From Polaromonas sp. OV174 (GTDB taxonomy: Bacteria; Pseudomonadota; Gammaproteobacteria; Burkholderiales; Burkholderiaceae_C), in the NCBI RefSeq assembly GCF_900112285.1, contig NZ_FOKZ01000026.1, positions 1-50,733 on the forward strand: DNA of 50,733 bases, in the 5' to 3' direction. Each line of letters opens with the position of its first letter. Position 1 is the first letter of the stretch. The translations under genes and the position numbers were made by a program. The notes under the pieces are model-generated. The model ran no database searches, was not told the origin of the DNA, and worked only from the letters and a program-made list of their open reading frames with translations. Below are positions 16,099-24,936 of the stretch, piece after piece.

Positions 16099-18480
16099 TT
16101 AAGCGGCCTTGAGAACCTGAGCCGCCTCTGCCCTGGCAATGGCCTCGAGCAGACGCCGGGGCGTCAGCGGGGTATGAGCAACTTCCGCGCCCAGCCCTTG
16201 CAGCGCGTCGTTTACCGCGTTGAAAATGGCGGCCGGCGGCGCAATCGCACCGCCTTCACCCATTCCCTTGGCGCCGAACTCGGTGTGCGGTGAGGGGGTC
16301 TCAAAATGATGAATGCGCATGCGCGGAACTTCCGTGGCGCCCGGCAACATGTAATCCGCCAAGGTCGATGCCAGCGGCTGGCCGTTGGCGTCATACGGCG
16401 TCTCCTCGTACAGGGCGGTGCCTATGCCCTGCGCGACCCCGCCATAGGTCTGACCTTCGACGATCAAGGGGTTGATCATGGTGCCGCAGTCTTCGACGAT
16501 GACGTAATCGAGAATTTCAACGTGCCCCGTTTCGGGATCTACGGCAACCGTGACCGCATGGCTGGCGTAAGTGAAGGCACCGGTGTCTACCTTCGGCTTG
16601 AATCCGGTGGTGGTCTCCAGGCCACCCTGATCAACGTCGGCAGGCAGCCTGTCAGGGCGCAGATACCAGGCCTCGGCGATTTCGGAGATGGCTACGCTGC
16701 CAGCGGGGCCGACAACCCGGCCATTCACCAGCGCCACATCCTCTGGTTTGGCGCCCAACAAATGAGCGCCGATTCGCTTGATACGCGGGGCCAGAACTTT
16801 ACAGGCACGCGACACCGCGCCTCCCGACATCACCAGCGAGCGTGAAGCGTAGGTTCCCGTGGAGTAAGGTGTCTGTGCCGTATCCCCGTGGACCAAGCGC
16901 ATGCGAGAGATATCGATCCCCAGGATTTCGTGAGCGATCTGCGCGAAGCTGGTTTCCATGCCCTGGCCGTGCGAATGCACGCCAACGCGCATCTCCAGCC
17001 CACCGTCGGGCGTAACGCGCACGGTGGCGGAGTCGAAACCCGGGATGACCGGCGTGCCCCAAGCGGCAAAAACGGAGGTGCCATGGGCCGACTGCTCGGT
17101 GTAGGTGGCAAAGCCCATGCCGATAAGCCGGCCGTCCGGCTCCACCTGGCGCTGCCGCTCACGCACCGCTTCGAAGTCGATCATCTCGCGAGCCTTCAAA
17201 AGGCTGGCGGGATAGTCACCGCTGTCCAGATGTTTGTTGGTGACATTGACGTAGGGCATGAGCTCTGCCGGCACCAGATTTTCCAGCCGTACTTCCCAGG
17301 GCTCACGGCCGACCGCGCGGGCCACCGCGTCTATCGTCAGCTCCATGGCGAAACAAACGCCTGTGCGCGCCACGCCGCGGTAGGGCACGAAGCCGGGTTT
17401 GTTGGTTGCCACGCATTCCGTCACGCAGCGATAACCGCGGAAGGCATAGGGACCAGGAAGGTTGCCTATCGCCTGCCCTGGTTCCAGGCCAATGGTGAAA
17501 GGCCAGACAGAATATGCGCCGCCGTCGATGACGATGTGCGCGTCTAGCGCCAGTATCTTGCCGCGCTCGTCGGCATAGGCCGTCATGTCGTAGTGATGCT
17601 CCCGCGTATTGGCACCAGCGATCAGATGTTCGCGGCGATCTTCCAGGTAGCGAAAGGGTTTACGATGGGTCTTGGCAAGCCAGGCGACGCACAATTCCTC
17701 TTGTTGCAGCACGCATTTATAGCCAAACGCGCCGCCCACATCTGGCGCGACGACGCGAACCTGCCCCTGGTCCATGCCAAGGCACTTGGCCAGGATGGTG
17801 CGTATCATGTGCGGCACCTGGGTGGCGGTGTAGACCACCAGCATGTCGGCCTGATGATCCCAGTACGCCAGCACGGCCTTGCCTTCCATAGGCACCATGC
17901 AATGGCGCGCTAGGTCGATGGAGCGCCTGACGACCAGTTTTGCCTGGCTGGCAAGTTCGTCGAACTTCGTGTCGGCCTTCAGCGTCAGGAAGTTGTGATG
18001 TGTCCAGTCCTCATGGATGAAGTCCGCGGTGGCCGCTTTCGCCGTGGTTGCGTCGGCATAGACCGGCAGATCCTCGAATTCGAGTTCTATGGTCTCGGCA
18101 ATGTCTTCGGCCTCTGCGCGGGTAGGTGCAAAAGCCAGAGCGACCGGCTCGCCCACGAAACGCACTTTGCCCGAGGCCAGCGGGGGCTGGGCTGACGACT
18201 GGTAGGTCGGAAGCGCTGATTCGGCGACGATGTCGAGGACATCGCCCATGGACTCGCGCAGCACGACGCGGCTGGCGGTTTCGGGCGCCAGCGTGGTGCT
18301 GATGATGCGGGCATGAGCGAACGGGCTACGCAGGAAGGCGACCTCACTCAGCTCCGGCATGTGCATATCGGCCACGAACTGACCACGACCGTTCAGATGC
18401 CGACCGTCTTCCTTGCGCTCCACTCGCGCGCCCACACCCTGGCTCGCCGGCTTGGCAGGATCGGTTTGACTGTGTTGCAT
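16099..18480 (-). CDS. Molybdenum hydroxylase large (molybdopterin) subunit (PicA-type)
   Basis: A 793-residue catalytic subunit of the xanthine-dehydrogenase/CO-dehydrogenase family. Cofactor motifs include VAPDVGGAFGYK (about 240) and GAKGMGEGGAIAPPAAI near residue 740, which holds the catalytic Glu (about E742). The active-site loop reads PYRGVAR (about 365), not the AYxCSFR of true form I CO dehydrogenase, so it is an aromatic or N-heterocycle hydroxylase rather than a CO oxidiser. It uses water as the oxygen source to hydroxylate a ring carbon next to nitrogen. With the neighbouring 2,5-dihydroxypyridine pathway and Rieske oxygenase, picolinate to 6-hydroxypicolinate is the best guess. 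Confidence 0.93.
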   Translation of the reverse strand: MQHSQTDPAKPASQGVGARVERKEDGRHLNGRGQFVADMHMPELSEVAFLRSPFAHARIISTTLAPETASRVVLRESMGDVLDIVAESALPTYQSSAQPPLASGKVRFVGEPVALAFAPTRAEAEDIAETIELEFEDLPVYADATTAKAATADFIHEDWTHHNFLTLKADTKFDELASQAKLVVRRSIDLARHCMVPMEGKAVLAYWDHQADMLVVYTATQVPHMIRTILAKCLGMDQGQVRVVAPDVGGAFGYKCVLQQEELCVAWLAKTHRKPFRYLEDRREHLIAGANTREHHYDMTAYADERGKILALDAHIVIDGGAYSVWPFTIGLEPGQAIGNLPGPYAFRGYRCVTECVATNKPGFVPYRGVARTGVCFAMELTIDAVARAVGREPWEVRLENLVPAELMPYVNVTNKHLDSGDYPASLLKAREMIDFEAVRERQRQVEPDGRLIGMGFATYTEQSAHGTSVFAAWGTPVIPGFDSATVRVTPDGGLEMRVGVHSHGQGMETSFAQIAHEILGIDISRMRLVHGDTAQTPYSTGTYASRSLVMSGGAVSRACKVLAPRIKRIGAHLLGAKPEDVALVNGRVVGPAGSVAISEIAEAWYLRPDRLPADVDQGGLETTTGFKPKVDTGAFTYASHAVTVAVDPETGHVEILDYVIVEDCGTMINPLIVEGQTYGGVAQGIGTALYEETPYDANGQPLASTLADYMLPGATEVPRMRIHHFETPSPHTEFGAKGMGEGGAIAPPAAIFNAVNDALQGLGAEVAHTPLTPRRLLEAIARAEAAQVLKAA

Positions 18481-18498
18481 TTTTTTGTCTCCGGTGAG

Positions 18499-19998
18499 CT
18501 ATTTGGGATCGCTGGCGGCGCCGCCGCCGAACATCTTGGACGGATCCTCACGTTCAGTGGGTGTGTCTTCCGAGCGCTCGGGACTATTTTGGAAGTTGAG
18601 CTGCACCTTGTCGGTGTCCACCACCACCTCCTTGTCGAGGAAAAAGGTGACCGTCTGCGGCACGAAGATTACTACGGCAACGAGTATCAGCTGCATGAAG
18701 ACCCACGGAATGGCTCCGAGGTAGATGTCCCTTGATTGCACCTTGTGCGGCAGCTTTCCTTCCTTGTGCAGCGTGTCGGAAATGCCACGTAGGTAGAAAA
18801 GGGAAAATCCGAACGGTGGATGCATGAAGCTGGTTTGCATGTTCACGCAGATAAGCACGCCAAACCAGACCAGGTCTATGCCGAGCTTTTGCGCGACCGG
18901 GCCCAACAAGGGCAGGATGATGAAGGCAATCTCGAAAAAGTCGAGAAAAAATGCCAGGAAGAAAATGAACACGTTGACCGCGATCAGGAAGCCCACCTGG
19001 CCGCCAGGCAAATCGGCCAGCATGTGTTCTATCCATACACCGCCGCTGACACCTTGAAACACCAGGGAAAAGGCGCGTGATCCAATCAGGATGAACACCA
19101 CCATCGCTGTCATGCGCATGGTCGAGGTCATGGCACTTTGCAGCAGCGGCCAGGACAGGCGGCCATGCACCGCCGCCAGCAGGAACGCACCAAGCGCTCC
19201 CATGGCGCCGGCCTCGGTTGGCGTGGCGATGGCTTCGTCAATACCCGGCAGGCCGCCCATAGACCCCAGCACGGCGAAGATAAGGAAGGCTGAAGGGATG
19301 ATGCCGCGCAGGCATTTGGACCATAGCGCCCAGCCATTGAGCGTGCGCGCCTCTTTTGGTATGCCCGGCACATCCTGCGGCCGGAAGCGGCCAAGAAGAA
19401 ATGTGTAAAGAACGAAGAGGAAAACCTGGATGATGGCAGGTCCCCACGCGCCCTTGTACATGTCGCCCACAGAGCGGCCGAGCTGGTCGGCCAACACAAT
19501 CAGACACAGTGAGGGAGGAACAATCTGCGTGATCGTTCCAGATGCCGCCAACACGCCGGTGGCGTAACGCATGTTGTAGCCATAGCGCATCATCACCGGC
19601 AGCGAAATCATCGCCATGGCAATCACCTGGCCGGCCACGGTACCCGTGATCGCGCCCAGAATGAAGCCCACAATAATGACTGAATAGCCCAGACCACCGC
19701 GCACAGGACCGAAGAGTTGGCCCATCGAATCGAGCATGTCCTCGGCCAGGCCGCAGCGTTCAAGAACGCATCCCATCAGGGTGAAAAAGGGAATCGCCAG
19801 CAAAAGGTCGTTCGACAAGATGCCGAAGACGTTCAGAGGAAGGGCCGAAATGAATCCGGCCGGAAACCATCCCATGTAGATGGCAACACCGCCGCTGGCA
19901 ACGCCAAGCGCGGCCAGCGAAAACGCCACTGGGAAGCCAAGCAGCAAAATGGCCACCAGGGCCGCGAACATCATCGGTGGAAATACTTCGAGGCTCAT
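18499..19998 (-). CDS. TRAP transporter large permease (DctM family)
   Basis: A 499-residue membrane protein with the DctM fold (about 12-13 helices). Family landmarks include LLAIPFFTLMGCVLERCGLA, YSVIIVGFILGAITGTVAGQ and ASGTITQIVPPSL. It is longer than the usual 425 residues because of an extra helix near 430-455 and a hydrophilic Ser/Glu/Pro-rich tail. It forms the sodium-driven import channel with DctQ and DctP. It overlaps the dctQ gene by four bases, and the hydroxylase large subunit starts 18 bases downstream. It probably takes up the pyridine carboxylate. Confidence 0.94.
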   Translation of the reverse strand: MSLEVFPPMMFAALVAILLLGFPVAFSLAALGVASGGVAIYMGWFPAGFISALPLNVFGILSNDLLLAIPFFTLMGCVLERCGLAEDMLDSMGQLFGPVRGGLGYSVIIVGFILGAITGTVAGQVIAMAMISLPVMMRYGYNMRYATGVLAASGTITQIVPPSLCLIVLADQLGRSVGDMYKGAWGPAIIQVFLFVLYTFLLGRFRPQDVPGIPKEARTLNGWALWSKCLRGIIPSAFLIFAVLGSMGGLPGIDEAIATPTEAGAMGALGAFLLAAVHGRLSWPLLQSAMTSTMRMTAMVVFILIGSRAFSLVFQGVSGGVWIEHMLADLPGGQVGFLIAVNVFIFFLAFFLDFFEIAFIILPLLGPVAQKLGIDLVWFGVLICVNMQTSFMHPPFGFSLFYLRGISDTLHKEGKLPHKVQSRDIYLGAIPWVFMQLILVAVVIFVPQTVTFFLDKEVVVDTDKVQLNFQNSPERSEDTPTEREDPSKMFGGGAASDPK

Positions 19999-20555
19999 TG
20001 CAGGGGCTTTTCGTAGTGAAGGTTCATCTCATAGCGGTTCTGTAACCACAGAACCCGTTTCGCGATCTCGCTGACCGCCTGAAGCACCAAAAGACCGAAC
20101 CCCAAGGGCAGCAGTGCCATCGCGGGCCAGCGAATCAATCCTCCGGCATTGGGTGAGGACTCACCCGAACTGAGCATGTCAACAAACAGCGGCCAGGACA
20201 GGTAGGTGAGAAGGGCCATGATCGGCAACAAGAAGACGATCAGACCAAAAATGTCCATATAAACCTGGCGGCGCGCCGACCAGCGTCCATAGAAAAGGTC
20301 GACTCGAACATGTTCGTTGAGTCGGAGCACTTGCGCGGCGCCAAGCATCACGCCCGCGCCAAAGAGATACCACTGGATCTCAAGCCATCCGTTGGAGCTG
20401 ATGCCAATACCGTAGCGGACCAGCGCGTTGCCACCGCTGATCACGCAAGCCAGCAGTAAAGCCCACTTTGCGATGACACCGGCAAAGTCGGTCAAATGGT
20501 CTATGCCGCGCACCCAGCCAGGCAGCGCGCGGTCATTGGGGGTTATCGTTTTCAT
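19995..20555 (-). CDS. TRAP transporter small permease (DctQ family)
   Basis: A 186-residue protein with four hydrophobic helices and the DctQ pattern (WALLLACVISGGNALVRYGI; WYLFGAGVMLGAAQVLRLNE; HVRVDLFYGR). The motif HVRVD-FY is typical of TRAP small subunits that take mannitol, chloroaromatic or other acids. It works as the membrane partner of DctM, whose gene starts within its stop region. A strong stem-loop separates it from dctP upstream. Confidence 0.93.
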   Translation of the reverse strand: MKTITPNDRALPGWVRGIDHLTDFAGVIAKWALLLACVISGGNALVRYGIGISSNGWLEIQWYLFGAGVMLGAAQVLRLNEHVRVDLFYGRWSARRQVYMDIFGLIVFLLPIMALLTYLSWPLFVDMLSSGESSPNAGGLIRWPAMALLPLGFGLLVLQAVSEIAKRVLWLQNRYEMNLHYEKPLQ

Positions 20556-20573
20556 GTGGGGCGATCAATCATT

Positions 20574-20603
20574 CAAGGGGCGCCTGCGAATGGGCGCCCC
20601 TTG
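20574..20603 (-). other. Intercistronic stem-loop between dctP and dctQ
   Basis: Arms CAAGGGGCGCC and GGCGCCCCTTG (11 bp, perfect) enclose an 8-base loop, 19 bases after the dctP stop. There is no T-tract in the transcribed direction, so it probably protects the dctP mRNA from 3' decay or attenuates partly. This would give more receptor than channel, as is common for binding-protein genes. Confidence 0.75.
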
Positions 20604-20621
20604 CGGCACTTGGCCGTTTTT

Positions 20622-21707
20622 TTACTTGGTGACGTTTGCGAACGTGTAGTTGTCCAGCTCGGCCTCTGCAACGCGGAACCAACTGGCCTGATCACGGCGG
20701 TACTTGAGCCAGCTCGGCAACATTGCCTTGAAGTCAGGGTTGGCTTCCGAAAGTTCGTTCATCAGTTCGTTGGAAGCCTTGAAGGCGGCGTCCATCACGG
20801 GCTTGGGGAAGTAGGACAGCTTGGCACCTTGGCCGACCAGCTTTTTGATCGCCTCGGGATTGCGGTTGTCGTAGTCAGCAATCATCTTCATGGTCTGTTC
20901 GTTGCAGGCACATTCGAAGGCGGCTTTGTACGAAGGCGGCAACGCGTCCCAGGCCTTGCTATTGACCATCGCGGTGATCGAAGCGCTGCCTTCCCACCAG
21001 CCGGGCGAGTAGTAAAAGGGAGCAACCTTGTTCAGGCCAAGCTTGGCATCGTCATAGGGGCCGATCCATTCGGCTGCATCGATGGTGCCCTTTTCGAGCG
21101 AAGGGTAGATATCGGCCGCTGGAATCTGCTGCGGGACGGCGCCAAGCTTTGACAGCACCATGCCGCCTATCCCGCCGATGCGCATCTTCAGTCCCTTGAG
21201 GTCCGCCAAAGTCTTAATTTGTTTGCGGTACCAGCCACCCATTTGGACGCCAACGTTGCCGCACACAAAGTTGGTGATGCCCATCTTCTTGTACATCTCC
21301 CGCACCAGCGGCATGCCACCGCCGAACTGCATCCAGGCGTTGTGCTGGCGAGCGTTCAAGCCGAAAGGCAAGCCGGTGTCGAAAGCCACAGCCGTGTTCT
21401 TGCCCACAAAAGCCGATGCCAGTACGTGGTTCACCTCGATGGTCCCGTTACTCACAGCTTCCATGTTTTGTGCCGGGGGAACGACCTCGCCGCCAGCAAA
21501 GCACTGAATCTGAAACTTGCCGTCAGTCAACTCGGAGACCCGTTTGCACAGATGTTCGGCCGAACCGTACATTGTGTCCAGGCTTTTAGGCCAGCTGGTG
21601 GACATGCGCCACTTGATGCTGGGCGTGGATTGCGCCATGGCCGGGGCTGCGATAGCGCCCAGAACGCCAACCATGGCGGTTTTATCGAGGAAGGCACGTC
21701 GCTGCAT
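20622..21707 (-). CDS. TRAP transporter solute receptor (DctP family)
   Basis: A 361-residue periplasmic receptor. The N-terminus MQRRAFLDK plus a hydrophobic stretch ending PAMAQS is a Tat-like signal. The mature part has the family landmarks IKWRMSTSWPKSLDTMYGSA, KMRIGGIGGMVLSKLGAVPQ (with the ligand-binding Arg) and GTIDAAEWIGPYDDAKLGLN, of the mannitol/chloroaromatic-type DctP branch. I chose the ATG at 21707 because GGAG lies 7 bases ahead and the Tat motif starts there; an upstream in-frame ATG at 21746 is less likely. It is the first gene of the long minus-strand operon, with a strong promoter at 21783-21811. Confidence 0.94.
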   Translation of the reverse strand: MQRRAFLDKTAMVGVLGAIAAPAMAQSTPSIKWRMSTSWPKSLDTMYGSAEHLCKRVSELTDGKFQIQCFAGGEVVPPAQNMEAVSNGTIEVNHVLASAFVGKNTAVAFDTGLPFGLNARQHNAWMQFGGGMPLVREMYKKMGITNFVCGNVGVQMGGWYRKQIKTLADLKGLKMRIGGIGGMVLSKLGAVPQQIPAADIYPSLEKGTIDAAEWIGPYDDAKLGLNKVAPFYYSPGWWEGSASITAMVNSKAWDALPPSYKAAFECACNEQTMKMIADYDNRNPEAIKKLVGQGAKLSYFPKPVMDAAFKASNELMNELSEANPDFKAMLPSWLKYRRDQASWFRVAEAELDNYTFANVTK

Positions 21708-21780
21708 GTGAACTCCAGAAAAAGTATGGATTGACGGCTTGCCCAAGGCCGTTTTATCTGTAGTTTTGGGCTATTTACCG

Positions 21781-21811
21781 TCAGCATACTGAGTGTATTG
21801 AGTCATGTCAA
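21781..21811 (-). promoter_or_regulatory. Promoter of the TRAP/hydroxylase operon with MarR-type box
   Basis: On the minus strand, TTGACA (21806-21811) and TATGCT (21783-21788) are 17 bases apart, a near-consensus sigma70 promoter about 70 bases before dctP. The perfect palindrome TCAG-CATA-CTGA (21781-21792) covers the -10 box, fitting repression by the MarR protein encoded at 25482-25970. The rest of the divergent gap up to 22039 holds the opposing promoter and AT-rich DNA with no gene. Confidence 0.72.
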
Positions 21812-21982
21812 CAGGGTTTTTACACAGGGACTCACCTGATTTCCGAATGCACCAACTCAGGAATCTAAAAATCAAAATTTGCACCACTACAGAGCGCAAA
21901 TTGATGATTCAATGAGAATTTTTTAACTCCTGACTGAATCAGCCCCCGAGAAAACCCTAATACTTAATGGAAGCACAATCTG

Positions 21983-22011
21983 TTGACGATCGTCAGTATA
22001 GTGATGATAAT
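21983..22011 (+). promoter_or_regulatory. Promoter of the Rieske oxygenase operon with MarR-type box
   Basis: TTGACG (21983-21988) and GATAAT (22006-22011) are 17 bases apart. The spacer contains TCAG-TATA-GTGA (21993-22004), a near-palindromic version of the box at the divergent promoter. It also holds the overlapping palindrome TGACGATCGTCA (21984-21995). Start of translation is 29 bases after the -10 box. Confidence 0.72.
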
Positions 22012-22039
22012 TCAAACTCCTTCAACACAAAGACTCACC

Positions 22040-22345
22040 ATGACTTGGACCAAGATTGCAACCGCCGATCAGGTCGGCGAAGACGAAGTGGTCGCCGTTG
22101 TAATCGGCGATCTGAAGCTCGCGCTGTTTAACAGTGGCGGCGGCTTCCACGTCACCGACAACATCTGCACCCATCAATACGCGCTGCTCTCCGAGGGCTA
22201 TGTAGAAGATGGTTGTGTTGAATGCCCGCTGCACCAGGCACGCTTCGATCTGAAGACGGGCGTCGCCATGTGCGCCCCCGCCACCCAGCCGATCCGCGTG
22301 TATCCGGTGAAGGTCGAGGGCGCTGACATCCTGGTGGACGCGTGA
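22040..22345 (+). CDS. Rieske-type ferredoxin of a four-component oxygenase (PicB component)
   Basis: A 101-residue soluble Rieske ferredoxin. The cluster ligands are C43-x-H45 (NICTHQYALL) and C62-x2-H65 (ECPLHQARF), of the bedB/bphF/NirD-like type. It shuttles single electrons from the flavoprotein reductase encoded next to the terminal oxygenase. I chose the ATG at 22040 because homologues start at MTWTKI-like sequence; an upstream in-frame codon would place the start inside the promoter. Its stop TGA shares a base with the reductase ATG (TGATG). Confidence 0.94.
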   Translation: MTWTKIATADQVGEDEVVAVVIGDLKLALFNSGGGFHVTDNICTHQYALLSEGYVEDGCVECPLHQARFDLKTGVAMCAPATQPIRVYPVKVEGADILVDA

Positions 22346-23631
22346 TGGATACCGATCACACTGGCGTTCTGATCATCGGCGCCGGCCAGGCCGGCGCGAC
22401 GGCTGCAGCAGCGCTTCGAGACTTCGGCTACCAGGATCGAATTCTTGTTGTGGGATCAGAGCAGCCGCTACCCTATGAACGCCCACCCTTGTCCAAAACC
22501 ATGCTTTCGGGTTCGGGCGCGGTTGCAGACATCCTGGTCCATCCGACAGGATTCCACAAAGAAAAATCTATCGAGACCCTGCTTGAGGCGGAGGTTGCCT
22601 CCCTGGACGTTCAGGGGCACACCGCTCTGCTGAAAAGCGGGAAGACGATCACCTGGCAGCAGTGTCTGATCGCCACCGGCGGCAAGGCCAGGACCATCGC
22701 CGGCCTGACGCCTGGCACGGCCCACATTCATTACCTGCGCACCATCGCAGACGCCCTACGCCTGCGCGAAGAGATGCGCCAATGCCGTTCGGTACTGATC
22801 GTAGGCGGAGGATTCCTGGGGCTGGAAGTGGCCTCAACCGCCCGCTCCATGGGCTTGTCAGCCACCGTGCTTGAGGGCGCCGACCGCGTGCTCGGTCGAG
22901 CCGTGCCGCCAGACATGTCAGCCTGGCTGCGCCAATCCATCACAGACGCTGGCGTGGACCTGCAACTCAACGCCCGCTGCGAATCCTTTGATGTTCGCGC
23001 CGACGGTGTCAGCATTGGCCTAGCTGGCGGCGAGACCTTATCCGCGGACATGATGGTCGTAGCCATTGGGCTGGAGCCCGAGGTGGCGATGGCAAGTCGC
23101 GCGGGTCTTTCCATTCATTCGGGCAACGGCGGCATCTGTGTCGACGCGCAATGCATGACCAGCGCCCCGGACGTCTATGCGGCAGGCGATTGCAGCAGTC
23201 AGACCCACCCCTTCATCGGATCTGAGATACGCCTGGAGTCCTGGCAAAACGCCAACGAGCAGGCTAGGCTGGCTGCTGCCGCGATCGCTGGCGTGCCTAC
23301 CGCCCCCCTGAACGCACCCTGGTTCTGGAGCGACCAGTTTGGCAACAACCTCCAGATCCTGGGCATGCCTGTGGCCGGCCTGCGGTATCACCGCCGCGGA
23401 GAGTTCAGCAACCCCGACACGGCGCCGAAATTCATGCTGCTGGGCACCAATGAAGCAGACCAGATCCTGCACGCCATCGCCCTCAACGCCGGCGGCGACC
23501 TACGTCAGCTCAAGCCACTGATAGACAGCAAGACGCCTTGCGATCCGATTTCTCTTTGCGACGCCACGGCGCCGCTTCGCCCCCTTGTCCGCGCCGCCTT
23601 GGCACGAACACCCACTCTCACCGTTTCCTGA
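22345..23631 (+). CDS. FAD-dependent ferredoxin reductase of the Rieske oxygenase (PicB component)
   Basis: A 428-residue pyridine-nucleotide-disulfide-type oxidoreductase. The FAD motif GAGQAGATAAAAL lies near residue 12, the NAD(P)H motif VGGGFLGLEVASTARSMG near 152, and the second FAD motif VYAAGDCS near 277. A reductase C-terminal domain follows (from about 322). It transfers electrons from NADH to the ferredoxin. It is the class seen in three-component biphenyl/benzene dioxygenases, but here the terminal oxygenase probably hydroxylates an acidic pyridine. Confidence 0.94.
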   Translation: MDTDHTGVLIIGAGQAGATAAAALRDFGYQDRILVVGSEQPLPYERPPLSKTMLSGSGAVADILVHPTGFHKEKSIETLLEAEVASLDVQGHTALLKSGKTITWQQCLIATGGKARTIAGLTPGTAHIHYLRTIADALRLREEMRQCRSVLIVGGGFLGLEVASTARSMGLSATVLEGADRVLGRAVPPDMSAWLRQSITDAGVDLQLNARCESFDVRADGVSIGLAGGETLSADMMVVAIGLEPEVAMASRAGLSIHSGNGGICVDAQCMTSAPDVYAAGDCSSQTHPFIGSEIRLESWQNANEQARLAAAAIAGVPTAPLNAPWFWSDQFGNNLQILGMPVAGLRYHRRGEFSNPDTAPKFMLLGTNEADQILHAIALNAGGDLRQLKPLIDSKTPCDPISLCDATAPLRPLVRAALARTPTLTVS

Positions 23632-23644
23632 ACCGGAGCCAGGT

Positions 23645-24934
23645 ATGCACAGCACCCACGCCGTCCTCAACCGCACCGTCCGATCCAAGGACGCAGACCT
23701 CTCGGCCTGCGTTTGGCCAGAAGACGCGATGCATTTCATTCCAGACTGGGTCTACACCAATGAAGCGGTGTATGGCAAAGAGATGGAGCTCATCTTCCGG
23801 GGTCGCACCTGGAACTACGTCGCTTTGGAGGCAGAGATCCCCGATTCCGGCGATTACAAACGCTCCTATGTCGGAGACACCCCGGTCGTCGTCTCGCGCG
23901 CAGAGGACGGATCTATCAACGTGTTCGAGAACCGATGCGCACATCGAGGCGCAGAGTTCTGCCGTCACGGTCAGGGCAATGTCAAAGAATTTGTCTGCCC
24001 CTACCACCAATGGTCTTACGACCTGAAGGGCAACCTGCAGGGCGTACCGTTCAAACGCGGCGTCAACAAGACCGGCGGCATGCCCAAGGACTTCAAGAAC
24101 GAAGAGCACGGCCTCAAAAAATTGTTCGTCACCAGCCATCGCGGCGTGGTTTTCGCATCCTACTCGGCGGACGTCGAGCCTATCGAGGAATACCTCGGCC
24201 CGGAGATGCTGAAGGACTTCGACGTCGTCTTCAACGGCCGGAAGCTGAAGATTCTTGGCTACTACAAAAATGAGTTGCCATGCAACTGGAAGATGTACCA
24301 CGAGAACCTGAAGGACCCGTATCACGCGACGCTGCTGCACTCCTTTTTGGTGGTTTTTGGCCTGCTGGTTGCGGGCAACAAGTCGGCCATGATTGCCGAC
24401 AGCAAACACTGCCGCCACGGCACCATGGCTTCGGCCAAATCCGAAGACAAATATGCCGTTGTCAGCAGCGAGAACAAAAAAGAGATGCGCTCCTTCCACG
24501 AAGGCATGCACCTGCGCGACGACCGCTTTCTCGAGTTCGTGAAGGAGTTCGATTCCGAGTGGTCGGTGACCATGCAAACCGTTTGGCCGAATCTGGTGGT
24601 CCAGCGCGAAATGAACACGCTGGGCGTTCGCCAGATTGTTCCCAACGGCCCCAACAGCATGCTGATGCAGTGGACCATGTTCGGCTATGAAGACGACACC
24701 GAGGAGATGACGCAGCACCGCCTGCGCCAGGGTAATCTGATGGGGCCGGCCGGTTTCCTCGGCCTTGAGGACAACGAGGCCATGAAGTTTGTGCAGGAAG
24801 GCGTGCGCCGCTCCAGCAGCAACACCAACGTCATCAAGCTGGACGCCGACCGTGTCGGCACTTCCGAAACACTCATTTCCGAGGCATGCATACGCGGGAT
24901 GTACCAGTACTACCGCCAAGTGATGGGATTCTGA
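23645..24934 (+). CDS. Rieske oxygenase alpha subunit (PicB component, probable 6-hydroxypicolinate 3-hydroxylase)
   Basis: A 429-residue terminal oxygenase large subunit. The Rieske cluster ligands are C98-x-H100 and C118-x2-H121 (NRCAHRGAEF, FVCPYHQWSY). The mononuclear iron site is in NLKDPYHATLLHSF, with His227 and His232, and the bridging Asp224. It is most like the anthranilate/salicylate-type aromatic-ring hydroxylases. I chose the ATG at 23645, after GGAGCCAGG; upstream in-frame codons overlap the reductase. The beta-subunit gene follows after two bases. The reaction assigned here (adding a 3-hydroxyl to 6-hydroxypicolinate) follows from the published picB role and is inferred for this enzyme. 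Confidence 0.93.
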   Translation: MHSTHAVLNRTVRSKDADLSACVWPEDAMHFIPDWVYTNEAVYGKEMELIFRGRTWNYVALEAEIPDSGDYKRSYVGDTPVVVSRAEDGSINVFENRCAHRGAEFCRHGQGNVKEFVCPYHQWSYDLKGNLQGVPFKRGVNKTGGMPKDFKNEEHGLKKLFVTSHRGVVFASYSADVEPIEEYLGPEMLKDFDVVFNGRKLKILGYYKNELPCNWKMYHENLKDPYHATLLHSFLVVFGLLVAGNKSAMIADSKHCRHGTMASAKSEDKYAVVSSENKKEMRSFHEGMHLRDDRFLEFVKEFDSEWSVTMQTVWPNLVVQREMNTLGVRQIVPNGPNSMLMQWTMFGYEDDTEEMTQHRLRQGNLMGPAGFLGLEDNEAMKFVQEGVRRSSSNTNVIKLDADRVGTSETLISEACIRGMYQYYRQVMGF

Positions 24935-24936
24935 CC

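Noticed and set aside
14054..18480. Aerobic CO dehydrogenase (CoxSML)
   Set aside because: The large subunit has PYRGVAR instead of the AYxCSFR active-site loop of CO dehydrogenase, and the genes lie in a pyridine-degradation cluster.
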